From assembly GCA_017961145.1 (NCBI GenBank), contig JAGCXU010000144.1:1-32219 (forward strand): DNA of 32,219 nt. The letters run 5' to 3'. The notes under the pieces are model-generated. The model saw nothing but the letters and a program-made list of their open reading frames with translations, searched no databases and had not been told where the DNA came from. Of the stretch, positions 11,265 to 20,014 are shown in pieces. Every line of letters starts with the position of its first letter. The first letter of the stretch is position 1. The stretch comes from Bacteroidaceae bacterium. GTDB lineage: Bacteria; Bacteroidota; Bacteroidia; Bacteroidales; Bacteroidaceae. The translations under genes were made by a program, and so were the position numbers.

Positions 11265-12565
11265 TGAAGAAAGGATTGATTCTGCTGCTTTTACTTACAG
11301 CAACCATGGTATCTGCTCAAGAAGAAGAGGGCAAGAACCAGTTTGACTTGGACTTGAACATGCTGGGGCGTGGTGAGATACGTTTTGGCGGGTTTACAGA
11401 AGGAACAGAAGAAAATCGTGCTCAGTTCCTTATGGGAAGGACTCGCCTGTCGTTAGGCTACAAGCGTCCTTATATCGAGGCAAAGGTTACTGCTCAGCAC
11501 AGCGGCATCTGGGGGCAGAGTGGCAAGGGAAGCTTTAATCTCTACGAGGCTTGGGTTAAGTTGAACACAAAGAAAGGCTTTTTTACTCAGTTGGGACGCC
11601 AGGTTTTGTCGTACGACGACGAACGCATCATTGGTGCCAACGACTGGGCGATGGCTTCACTCTCGCACGATGTACTCAAGTTCGGCTATGAGGGCTATGG
11701 CCACAAAGTGCATGCTATTTTCGGCTTTAACCAGAATGCAGAGAACGTTACTGGCGGCACATACTACTCCAATGGCGCTCAGCCTTATAAGATCATGCAT
11801 ACCTTGTGGTATCACTACGACATCCCTAAGGTGCCTCTTGGCATTTCTTTCCTCTTCATGAACATTGGCATGCAGGGAGGAGAGAAAGATGGAGTAGGAG
11901 ACGATGAGGCGCATAACAGGTATCAGCAACTGCTTGGCGGCTATGTTTCCTACAAGCCAGGCAAGCTGTCGGCTGAGGCTTCGTACTATCACCAGATAGG
12001 TTACAACGAGAGAAACATCAAGATGGATGCCTGGATGGCGAGCATCAAGGCGCAGTATCAGATAGCGAGGCAAGTGGGCGTCGTAGCTGGTTATGACTAC
12101 TTGAGTGGTGACGACTATTTTGTTGTGCGACAGAATGGCGGCGTTGGCTTAGCGCGACACAAAGTCATCAAGTACTTCAACCCCGTCTATGGCTCTCACC
12201 ATACATTCTACGGCATGATGGACTTCTTCTACGTGCAGAACTTCTACGAGGGTTTCAGCCCTGGCCTGCAGAACCTTTTTACTGGGGTTAGCTACAGTCC
12301 AATCAAGGGTTTGAACCTGAAGGCTACGTACCATTACATGGCAATGGCAACTTCGCTGAATGATATGAACAAGACGCTGGGACACGACATCGACTTCGAG
12401 GCCTCCTATCAAGTCCTAAAGGATGCAAAGGTGTCGCTCGGCTTCTCCTACATGGCAGGCACGAATACAATGGAAAAATTAAAGCGAGTCGAAGGGAACG
12501 ACGACTTGAAGTGGGCTTGGTTCTCGCTCGTCGTTTCGCCTCGCATCATATCGAAGAAATGGTAG
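11264..12565 (+). CDS. Alginate-export-type outer-membrane beta-barrel protein
   Basis: The protein has a cleavable signal peptide (MKKGLILLLLLTATMVSAQ) and about 410 mature residues of alternating aromatic/polar strands, as in outer-membrane barrels. The segment GRQVLSYDDERIIGANDWA and the surrounding region resemble the alginate-export (AlgE-like) family, which in Bacteroidetes is wider than alginate producers. The role is probably passage of a solute or secreted product across the outer membrane; no substrate can be read from sequence. It is translationally coupled to the STAS gene. Its position before the NRPS and MATE genes makes an export role for the NRPS product conceivable, but a porin linked only to the regulator is equally possible. 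Confidence 0.78.
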   Translation: MKKGLILLLLLTATMVSAQEEEGKNQFDLDLNMLGRGEIRFGGFTEGTEENRAQFLMGRTRLSLGYKRPYIEAKVTAQHSGIWGQSGKGSFNLYEAWVKLNTKKGFFTQLGRQVLSYDDERIIGANDWAMASLSHDVLKFGYEGYGHKVHAIFGFNQNAENVTGGTYYSNGAQPYKIMHTLWYHYDIPKVPLGISFLFMNIGMQGGEKDGVGDDEAHNRYQQLLGGYVSYKPGKLSAEASYYHQIGYNERNIKMDAWMASIKAQYQIARQVGVVAGYDYLSGDDYFVVRQNGGVGLARHKVIKYFNPVYGSHHTFYGMMDFFYVQNFYEGFSPGLQNLFTGVSYSPIKGLNLKATYHYMAMATSLNDMNKTLGHDIDFEASYQVLKDAKVSLGFSYMAGTNTMEKLKRVEGNDDLKWAWFSLVVSPRIISKKW

Positions 12566-12573
12566 AGGCATGG

Positions 12574-12683
12574 AATGATTCCAAACATGGCACGTTACGT
12601 TTGCCAACGTGGCACGTTACGTTTGGCATTTTAAAGTGTTACGTTTGCAAACGTGGCACGCCTAGTTTGCCGATTAGGTTCGG
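12574..12683 (+). repeat. 22-bp tandem array B, upstream of the NRPS
   Basis: Five units with exact 22-bp spacing start at 12574, 12596, 12618, 12640 and 12662. Units two to four begin TACGTTTG and most carry a following ACGTGGCACG segment. The last unit (CTAGTTTGCCGATTAG...) resembles the last unit of array A (CTCGTTTGCCAACTAG...) at 16 of 22 positions. The array fills most of the gap between the barrel gene stop and the NRPS start, ending 56 bases before it. Confidence 0.88.
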
Positions 12684-12739
12684 CTCCTGATAATCAACGA
12701 CTTGGATAATTGAATATTAAACGCAAAAAAACATACCCC

Positions 12740-15700
12740 ATGACGGCTCCTTTAAGTAAAACACAGTATGGCATCTACGTTGAATGCGTCAACCACAGTG
12801 GAGAGATTTGCTACAATCTCCCTTATCTTTACACTCTCGACAAGAGTCTCGACACAGCCCAACTCTGCAAAGCCATCGAGACAGCAGTACAGGCTCACCC
12901 AACTCTCTTTACCCGAATAAAACTGAACGACGAGGGGGAACCCATGCAACATATAGAGGCAGAAAGTTGGAAGATAGAGGTTGAGGAAATTCATGACATA
13001 GAAGCTGCCAAGCCGTTGCTGGTCAAGCCCTTCGATATATATGGCGACCAGCTCTTCCGCATCCGTTTGCTTCGTGATGCAAGTCATCTCTACCTCTTCA
13101 TTGACTACCATCACATCATTGTTGATGGCACATCGATGCACCTTCTTCTTGCCGACATAGACAAGGCTTATCATGGTCTTCCGCTTGATAAAGAAGAGTT
13201 GACTCTGGCAGAGGTGGCAAGCGAAGAAGGTAGCAAGCAACAGACTGCGGCTTTCAACGAGGCAAAAGAATGGTATGCGAAGAACTTTGATTGTAGCGAC
13301 GTCTTCACCCAACTCATTCCAGACCTCGAGCAACAAGAAGTTGCAGAAGGCAGTCTGCTCTATACTCTAAGCGTCAGCATCGAGCGTGTCGACGATTTCT
13401 GCAAGACGAACGGCATCTTCAAGAGCACGCTCTTCACTTCGGCTTATGCCTTGTTACTTGCCAAGTTCAACAACGAACAGGAGTCATTGTTCACTACCGT
13501 CTTCAATGGCAGGCAAGACAAGAGGTTGCAACATACTGTCGGCATGTTTGTCAAGACACTTCCCGTCTATGCCAAGTTCACGAGCGAAACCTCCGTACTC
13601 GACTTCCTCAAAGCAGGACAGGAACAGATGAGCGGATGCCGTCAGCACGAAGTTTACTCGTTTAGCGACTTGATGGAGGACATCAAACCGCAGAGTAACT
13701 CGATGTTCGCTTGGCACGCTTCCTTGTTTGCCGACGATATGATGGGAGACAAACCGATGCAAGCAGAACGAATCGGAAACAGTACGCTCGACGCATCTCT
13801 CTACCTGAAGGCTTTCATTCGAAACGGTAAATATCAGGTCAAAGCAGAATATCATTCCAACGAATACTCAACAGAACTAATCGCACAGTTCCTCGAGAGC
13901 TATGAAGCAGTTGTTGAAGGGCTGCTCACTAAAGCATTCCTGCGCGACATAGAGATTGCCACGCCTTCACAAAAGGAAGTGCTCGACAACTTCAACAAAA
14001 CAGATGTCGATTACGACGACACGCAGACCATTGTATCGCTCTTCGCGAAGCAGGCAAAGGCGACACCCAACAATATTGCTGTCGTCTATAAGGAAAGGCA
14101 ATATACATATAAAGAAGTCGATGAGTTGAGCAACCGCATAGCTAACCACATCGTTTCGAAAGGACTGAAGGCAGAGGATGTGGTGTCTGTCTTGATTCCC
14201 CGTTGCGAATGGATGGCAATAGCATCACTCGGCATCTTGAAGGCAGGCTGTGCTTACCAACCTCTTGATCCCAGCTATCCGAAAGAGCGCCTGAACTTCA
14301 TGATGCAGGATGCTGAAGCAAAGTTGCTCATCGCCGACGAGGAACTACGCGAGATTGTGGACGAATATAAAGGCGATGTCCTGCTCACCAAAGAGCTTAA
14401 AGACCTTAAGGACTCAAAGGATCTTAAGGATTCTACCTCGCCTTCCTCACTCTTCATCCTACTTTACACTTCCGGCTCTACTGGTGTGCCAAAGGGTTGC
14501 CAGCTAACTCACGGCAATCTTGTTGCTTTCTGCAACTGGTATCAACGTTTTTATGACTTGCAAGCAGAGAATCGTGTTGCGGCTTACGCGAGCTATGGCT
14601 TTGATGCTTGCATGATGGACCTTTATCCTACTCTGACTTGTGGAGCAACAGTTTACATTATTCCTGAAGAGATTCGACTCGACCTGATTGCCCTCAACGA
14701 ATACTTCGAGAAGAACCATATCACACATTCCTTCATGACGACGCAGGTAGGTTATCAGTTCGCAACAAGCATCGAAAACCACTCCCTGAAGTACCTCTCA
14801 ACAGGTGGAGAAAAGTTGGCTTCACTTGTTCCCCCAAAAGGTTACAAGTTCTATAATGTGTATGGTCCGACGGAGTGCACTATCTTCACGACCACATACT
14901 GCGTCAAGGAGAAGCTTAAGGAGATACCCATCGGCAAGCCTCTCGACAACATGCGCCTCTACATCGTCGACCAGCAAGGCCATCGCTTGCCCGTCGGAGC
15001 AGCAGGTGAACTTTGGGTGGCAGGACCGCAAGTGAGCCGCGGCTACTTGAATCGTCCCGAGAAGACTGCGGAGACTTACATCAGCAACCCCTTCACGTCG
15101 GACGAGAAGTACAGCCGTGTCTATCGAACTGGCGATATAGTTCGCTTCCTTCCTGATGGAAACATTCAGTTCGTAGGTCGTCGCGATGGGCAAGTGAAGA
15201 TCCGAGGCTTCCGCATCGAACTCAAAGAAGTGGAGGCCGTCATCCGTGAGTTCCCAGGCATCAAGGATGCTACTGTGCAGGCATTCGATGTCGAAGGCAC
15301 CGGTGGCGGCAAGTTCATCGCTGCTTACATCGTAAGCGATCAGCAGATAGATATCGAAGCGCTCAACAACTTCATCCTCGACGAGAAGCCTCCTTACATG
15401 GTTCCTGCAGTCACCATGCAGATAGATGCAATACCGCTCAACCAGAACCAAAAGGTCAACAAGCGTGCCCTGCCGAAGCCAGAGAAGAAGGTTGAAGCCG
15501 TAGCAGAAGTGAATGCTCCGATGAATGTGCTTGAGCAGGAACTGCACGACATCATCGCCGGCATTGTGAACAACGAGGACTTCGGCATTACGACGGTCCT
15601 TGGCTATGCAGGCCTCACATCCATTACTGCCATCAAACTGGCTGTGCAGATTAACAAACGCTATGGCGTCACCCTCGATGCCAAGTCGCTCGTCAAGACT

Positions 15701-18700
15701 GCAACCCTGCAAAGCATCGAGAACGAGATATTAAAGAGCTTGATGCAACCCCATTCAACCCATCAAGCCCAATCAACCCAATCATCCCATCAAGCACACT
15801 CTGCTCCCCTGAGCTATGCCCAGACAGGCGTCTACTTCGATTGCCTGAAGAATCCCACGTCGACGGTCTATAACATTCCTTACCTGCTGACCTTCCCCGC
15901 AGGCACAGAAGCAGGCAAGCTTGCCGAGGCGGTCAAGGCTGTTGTGGAAAGCCATCCCGAACTCAGCGTGCATTTCACTACGGAAGGCAACACCATCATC
16001 CAGACCTTGGAGGACAGCGTGCCTGCCCAGGTGCCTGTTTCCGAGATGACGGATGAGGCTTTGGCGGCTTACAAGAATGAGTTCGTGCAACCCTTCAACC
16101 TGCAGAAAGCGCCGCTTTATCGCTTCGAGATAGTCAAGACGGAGAGCGCCGTCCATCTGCTCATGGACATCCATCACCTTGTCTTCGACGGTGGCTCGGC
16201 CGACCTGTTTATCCGTCAGATATGCGCAAGGCTCGAAGGCCAGACGATAGAGAAGGAAGCGTACTCTTACCTCGACTTCGTGACCGACCAGCAGGCAGCG
16301 GAAGACACCGAGGAGTTCCGCGAGGCACAGCGTTTCTTTGCAGAGAAACTGCAGACCTGCGAAGGAGCCAGCGAGATACCTGCCGACCTGAGTCATAGTG
16401 ACGACGAGCAAGGCTTCATCGGCGAGGCTGTTTGTCTTCCCGACTTCGACAAGGTGACAGCTTTCTGCCGAGAGCATGACATCACGCCTGCGCATCTCTT
16501 CCTTGCCGCAACGGCTTACGTCGTCTCCCGCTACACGAACAATCGCGAGGTCTATCTCTGCACGGTCAGCAGCGGCCGAAGTAACCTGAAGATAGCTGAC
16601 ACTGTGGGCATGTTCGTCAATACGCTTGCCCTTGGACTGAACGTTGAGGACGTCAGCGTCCGCAGTTTCCTTCAGAAAACAAGCGAGACGTTCGACCAGA
16701 CGCTGCGTCACGAGGACTATCCCTTCGCACGTATCGCCTCCGACTACGGCTTCCGCCCTGCCATCGCCTACGCTTACCAGGTTGGTGTCCTCTCTGAGTA
16801 TCGCACCAACGGCAACACGATAGGGCAGGAATTGCTGGAGCTCAACGTACCCAAGTTCAAGATAAACATCAAGATAGAATCAAGGGGTGTTGTCGTGCAG
16901 TACGACGACTCGCTTTATTCCGACCGACTGGGCGAGGCGCTTGCCGAAAGCATTGTGGCTGTCACGGAGCACATGATGCAGCAGCCCGAAACTCAGGTTA
17001 GGAAGCTTTCCATCGTCAGCAAGAAGCAGGAGGAAGAGCTCGAAGGCCTTCGCCAGACGGCAACAGGCGAGGCGCCCTTCAAGCTGTTCCACGATTGCAT
17101 CAGCCACTTTGCACAGACGCAACCGGAGCACGAGGCGTTGGTTGCCATCGACGGCAAGTTCACCTACAAGGAAATGGATGATGTGACGAACCGCATCGCC
17201 AATGGCTTGCGTCAGAGAGGTGTCAAGGAACGAGACAGAGTGGCTCTGCTCTTGCCGCGCACCAGCAGACTCATCCTCTCGCTCTTCGGCGTGCTGAAGG
17301 CTGGGGCAGCATACATCCCTTGCGACCCCGAGTATCCTGCTGACCGCATTAAGCTCATCCTCGAGGACAGCGAGGCGCGCTACATCATCACGACTGCCGA
17401 CCGCCTCGACAGTGTGCCTGCCGACAAAGCCATCAACGTGGAGGAACTGATTCAATGTCAGCTGACAACAGACAATAGACAACAGACAATCACAGGCGAC
17501 GACCTTGCCTACCTTATATATACTAGTGGCTCGACGGGTCGCCCGAAAGGCGTGATGCTACGACACGAAGGCATCTGCAACTACCTCTACGGGCATCCGG
17601 CCAACGTCTTTGCCAATGCCGTGCTGACCGACGCCAAGCGCATAATGAGTGTGACGACAATATCGTTCGACGCGGCGCTGCAGGACATCGGCATGTGCTA
17701 CTTCAACGGCAAGACGCTCATCCTCGCGACGGAGGAGCAGGCAAACAATCCGCTTGACCTCGCTAACCTCATCAACGAACAACAAATCAATATGGTGAGC
17801 GGAACGCCATCGCGTTGGCAGACATGGCTGACGAGTGAAGACTTCTGCCAAGCCATCTCGAAGGTCAACATCTGCCGTGCCGGCGGCGAGAAGTTCTCTG
17901 ACCAGTTGCTCTCGCAAATGCGCAAGGTGACGAAGGCGCGCATCTTCAATTGCTACGGCCCGACGGAGATAACCGTCGCCTCAAACAATGCTGAGCTGAC
18001 GAACGTCAAGTTCGTGACGGTCGGCAAGCCGCAGCTCAACGTCAAGGAATTCATCGTAGACGGCGACGGCAATGAGCTTCCGGTTGGCGTCGTGGGTGAA
18101 CTCTACATCGGAGGTCGCGGCGTGGCTCGAGGCTACAACAACCTCGAGGAGATGACGAAGGAACGTTTCGTCGAGTATCATGGCGAGCGCATCTACAAGT
18201 CGGGCGACTACGCGAAGTGGCTGCCGGACGGCAATGTCGTCATCCTCGGCCGCACAGACCATCAGATTAAGCTGCGCGGCCTGCGCATCGAGCTGGGCGA
18301 GATAGAGAACGTCATGCTGAAGGTGGAGGGCATGAAGAAGGTCGTCATCCTCATCCGCAAGCTGAACGACAAGGAACACCTCTGCGCCTACTACACCGCC
18401 GACCGCGAGATAGCGCCCGACGCGCTGAAGGCCGAGATATCGAAGAGCCTGACGCAATACATGGTGCCGACGGCTTACCTGCAACTCAAAGAGATGCCGA
18501 TGACGCCCAACGGCAAGACAGACGTGAAGGCGTTGCCCGAGCCGCAACTTGCCGTCACGTCGGCCTACGTCGCACCAAGCAACGAGACCGAGCAGACGTT
18601 CTGCAACATCTTCGGTGACATCCTGCAGATGGACAAGGTGGGCGCCACGGACAACTTCTTCGAGCTGGGCGGCACAAGCCTCGTCGTGACACGCGTCATC

Positions 18701-20008
18701 ATCGAGGCCGACAAGGCAGGCCTGCACGTGGCTTACGGCGACGTCTTTGCCAACCCGACGCCAAGACAGCTGGCAAGGCTGATTAATGGGGATAATGGGC
18801 AAGATGGGCAGGATGAGGAAAGCTCCTTCGACTACACAGCCATCGATGCTCTGCTGCAAGGCAACACGCTCGATGCGTTCCGCAAGGGCGAGCGTCAGCA
18901 GCTTGGCAACGTCCTGCTGACAGGCGCGACGGGTTATTTAGGCATCCACATCCTGCACGACCTCATCGACTCCGACGCGGAGAACATCTATTGCCTGGTG
19001 CGTGCGAAGACTCAGGAGAAAGCCGAAAGCCGCCTCCGAACGTTGCTGTTCTACTACTTTGCCGACGCCTTCAAGGACCTCTTCGGCAAGCGTCTGCACG
19101 TCGTACTCGGCGATGTGACGGAGGACTTGACTGCGAAGCTTTCAATGTTCAATGTTCAATGTTCAATGGTTATCAACTGTGCCGCCATCGTGAAGCACTT
19201 CAGCGAAGGCACGGAGATAGAGGACGTCAACATCGGCGGCGCGCAACGTTGCGTGGACCTCTGCTTGAAGACAGGCGCCAGACTTGTCCACATCTCCACT
19301 GCCAGCACGCGAGGCTTGTGGACGGGAGATGCCGCGCACAAGGACGAAGTCTTTACCGAGCAGCGTTTCTTCATGGGGCAGTACCTCGGCAACAAGTACA
19401 TCTACTCGAAGTTCATGGCCGAGCGGCTCATCCTCGACGCGATTGCCAAGCAAGGACTGAGTGCGAAGATTATGCGCGTGGGCAACCTTGCTGCCCGAAG
19501 CACCGACGGAGAGTTCCAGGCGAACTTCTCCACAAACAGCTTCATGGGTCGCATAAAGGTCTATAACATGCTGGGATGCTGCCCGTACGCGATGCGCAAC
19601 AAGCGTGTCGAGTTCTCGCCTATCAACGAGGTGGCGCACGCCATCATCCTGCTTGCAACGAGCCCGAAGGAGTGCGTCGTCTTCCATCCCTACAACATAC
19701 ACTTCCAGTTCCTGGGCGACGTATTGACCGGCTTGAGCACGGTTGGCGAGGGCATCCGTTTCGTGGAGCAGGAAGAGTTTGCAGAGACGATGGAGCGTGC
19801 GAAGTCAGATCCGCAGAAGGCCGCGCAGATGTCGTCGCTCTTGGCTTATCAGGACATGGCCCACGGACAGAAGACCAGCGATGTGGAGCGCGACAACGAC
19901 TACACCACGCAGGTGCTCTACCGACTCGGTTTTGCCTGGTCGCCCACGTCGTGGGACTACGTGGAACGCATGCTGACGGCTATCGGAGGCTTCGGCTTCT
20001 TCGAATAA
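12740..20008 (+). CDS. Two-module nonribosomal peptide synthetase with terminal reductase
   Basis: A roughly 2422-residue megasynthase with order C-A-T-C-A-T-R. I use the ATG at 12740 (MTAPLSKTQYGIYVE); the TTG at 12710 adds unlikely residues. C1 (about 1-415) has HHIIVDG near 124. A1 (about 420-915) has YTSGSTGVPKG and VYGPTE; its ten-position code reads DAMFSGVIFK. T1 has the pantetheine Ser in GLTSITAIKL (near 961). C2 (about 1020-1430) has HHLVFDG. A2 (about 1450-1932) has YTSGSTGRPKG and CYGPTE; code DAQSCACVAK. T2 has GGTSLVV (near 1979). R (2053-end) has the NADPH loop TGATGYLG and a YxxxK active site in YIYSK. All core residues look intact. A leading C domain suggests an N-acyl start and R suggests aldehyde or alcohol release. 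I cannot assign the amino acids. No phosphopantetheinyl transferase is in the window. Confidence 0.95.
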   Translation: MTAPLSKTQYGIYVECVNHSGEICYNLPYLYTLDKSLDTAQLCKAIETAVQAHPTLFTRIKLNDEGEPMQHIEAESWKIEVEEIHDIEAAKPLLVKPFDIYGDQLFRIRLLRDASHLYLFIDYHHIIVDGTSMHLLLADIDKAYHGLPLDKEELTLAEVASEEGSKQQTAAFNEAKEWYAKNFDCSDVFTQLIPDLEQQEVAEGSLLYTLSVSIERVDDFCKTNGIFKSTLFTSAYALLLAKFNNEQESLFTTVFNGRQDKRLQHTVGMFVKTLPVYAKFTSETSVLDFLKAGQEQMSGCRQHEVYSFSDLMEDIKPQSNSMFAWHASLFADDMMGDKPMQAERIGNSTLDASLYLKAFIRNGKYQVKAEYHSNEYSTELIAQFLESYEAVVEGLLTKAFLRDIEIATPSQKEVLDNFNKTDVDYDDTQTIVSLFAKQAKATPNNIAVVYKERQYTYKEVDELSNRIANHIVSKGLKAEDVVSVLIPRCEWMAIASLGILKAGCAYQPLDPSYPKERLNFMMQDAEAKLLIADEELREIVDEYKGDVLLTKELKDLKDSKDLKDSTSPSSLFILLYTSGSTGVPKGCQLTHGNLVAFCNWYQRFYDLQAENRVAAYASYGFDACMMDLYPTLTCGATVYIIPEEIRLDLIALNEYFEKNHITHSFMTTQVGYQFATSIENHSLKYLSTGGEKLASLVPPKGYKFYNVYGPTECTIFTTTYCVKEKLKEIPIGKPLDNMRLYIVDQQGHRLPVGAAGELWVAGPQVSRGYLNRPEKTAETYISNPFTSDEKYSRVYRTGDIVRFLPDGNIQFVGRRDGQVKIRGFRIELKEVEAVIREFPGIKDATVQAFDVEGTGGGKFIAAYIVSDQQIDIEALNNFILDEKPPYMVPAVTMQIDAIPLNQNQKVNKRALPKPEKKVEAVAEVNAPMNVLEQELHDIIAGIVNNEDFGITTVLGYAGLTSITAIKLAVQINKRYGVTLDAKSLVKTATLQSIENEILKSLMQPHSTHQAQSTQSSHQAHSAPLSYAQTGVYFDCLKNPTSTVYNIPYLLTFPAGTEAGKLAEAVKAVVESHPELSVHFTTEGNTIIQTLEDSVPAQVPVSEMTDEALAAYKNEFVQPFNLQKAPLYRFEIVKTESAVHLLMDIHHLVFDGGSADLFIRQICARLEGQTIEKEAYSYLDFVTDQQAAEDTEEFREAQRFFAEKLQTCEGASEIPADLSHSDDEQGFIGEAVCLPDFDKVTAFCREHDITPAHLFLAATAYVVSRYTNNREVYLCTVSSGRSNLKIADTVGMFVNTLALGLNVEDVSVRSFLQKTSETFDQTLRHEDYPFARIASDYGFRPAIAYAYQVGVLSEYRTNGNTIGQELLELNVPKFKINIKIESRGVVVQYDDSLYSDRLGEALAESIVAVTEHMMQQPETQVRKLSIVSKKQEEELEGLRQTATGEAPFKLFHDCISHFAQTQPEHEALVAIDGKFTYKEMDDVTNRIANGLRQRGVKERDRVALLLPRTSRLILSLFGVLKAGAAYIPCDPEYPADRIKLILEDSEARYIITTADRLDSVPADKAINVEELIQCQLTTDNRQQTITGDDLAYLIYTSGSTGRPKGVMLRHEGICNYLYGHPANVFANAVLTDAKRIMSVTTISFDAALQDIGMCYFNGKTLILATEEQANNPLDLANLINEQQINMVSGTPSRWQTWLTSEDFCQAISKVNICRAGGEKFSDQLLSQMRKVTKARIFNCYGPTEITVASNNAELTNVKFVTVGKPQLNVKEFIVDGDGNELPVGVVGELYIGGRGVARGYNNLEEMTKERFVEYHGERIYKSGDYAKWLPDGNVVILGRTDHQIKLRGLRIELGEIENVMLKVEGMKKVVILIRKLNDKEHLCAYYTADREIAPDALKAEISKSLTQYMVPTAYLQLKEMPMTPNGKTDVKALPEPQLAVTSAYVAPSNETEQTFCNIFGDILQMDKVGATDNFFELGGTSLVVTRVIIEADKAGLHVAYGDVFANPTPRQLARLINGDNGQDGQDEESSFDYTAIDALLQGNTLDAFRKGERQQLGNVLLTGATGYLGIHILHDLIDSDAENIYCLVRAKTQEKAESRLRTLLFYYFADAFKDLFGKRLHVVLGDVTEDLTAKLSMFNVQCSMVINCAAIVKHFSEGTEIEDVNIGGAQRCVDLCLKTGARLVHISTASTRGLWTGDAAHKDEVFTEQRFFMGQYLGNKYIYSKFMAERLILDAIAKQGLSAKIMRVGNLAARSTDGEFQANFSTNSFMGRIKVYNMLGCCPYAMRNKRVEFSPINEVAHAIILLATSPKECVVFHPYNIHFQFLGDVLTGLSTVGEGIRFVEQEEFAETMERAKSDPQKAAQMSSLLAYQDMAHGQKTSDVERDNDYTTQVLYRLGFAWSPTSWDYVERMLTAIGGFGFFE
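14396..14431 (+). repeat. 9-bp x4 in-frame tandem repeat in A1
   Basis: Four 9-base units (CTTAAAGAC, CTTAAGGAC, TCAAAGGAT, CTTAAGGAT) encode LKDLKDSKDLKD just before the A3 loop of the first adenylation domain. Copy changes would keep the frame. Confidence 0.85.
15750..15794 (+). repeat. 9-bp x5 tandem repeat in the T1-C2 linker
   Basis: Five 9-base units (CCCATTCAA, CCCATCAAG, CCCAATCAA, CCCAATCAT, CCCATCAAG) encode a Ser/Gln/His-rich linker between the first carrier domain and the second condensation domain. Copy changes would keep the frame. Confidence 0.88.
17464..17491 (+). repeat. 7-bp x4 tandem repeat in A2
   Basis: Four heptamers (GACAACA, GACAATA, GACAACA, GACAATC) encode TTDNRQQTI in a loop before the A3 motif of the second adenylation domain. 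Gain or loss of one unit shifts the frame and would remove the rest of A2, T2 and R. Confidence 0.88.
18782..18817 (+). repeat. 9-bp x4 tandem repeat in the T2-R linker
   Basis: Four units (ATTAATGGG, GATAATGGG, CAAGATGGG, CAGGATGAG) encode INGDNGQDGQDE between the second carrier domain and the reductase. Copy changes would keep the frame. Confidence 0.85.
19141..19168 (+). repeat. Perfect 7-bp x4 tandem repeat in the reductase domain
   Basis: TTCAATG is repeated four times without error, encoding SMFNVQCSM in the reductase domain about 80 residues after the NADPH loop. Being perfect and not a multiple of three, it is a good candidate for slippage that switches the reductase off. Confidence 0.93.
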
Positions 20009-20014
20009 AGGCTT

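Noticed and set aside
12710..12739. TTG start for the NRPS
   Set aside because: It adds a Lys-rich stretch; the ATG at 12740 starts a normal condensation-domain N-terminus (SKTQYGIY).
14822..18859. Long minus-strand open frames opposite the NRPS (14822-15712, 15782-16711, 17981-18859)
   Set aside because: They mirror the codon structure of the synthetase, have no recognisable domains, and are His/Leu/Val-rich shadows of a clear gene.
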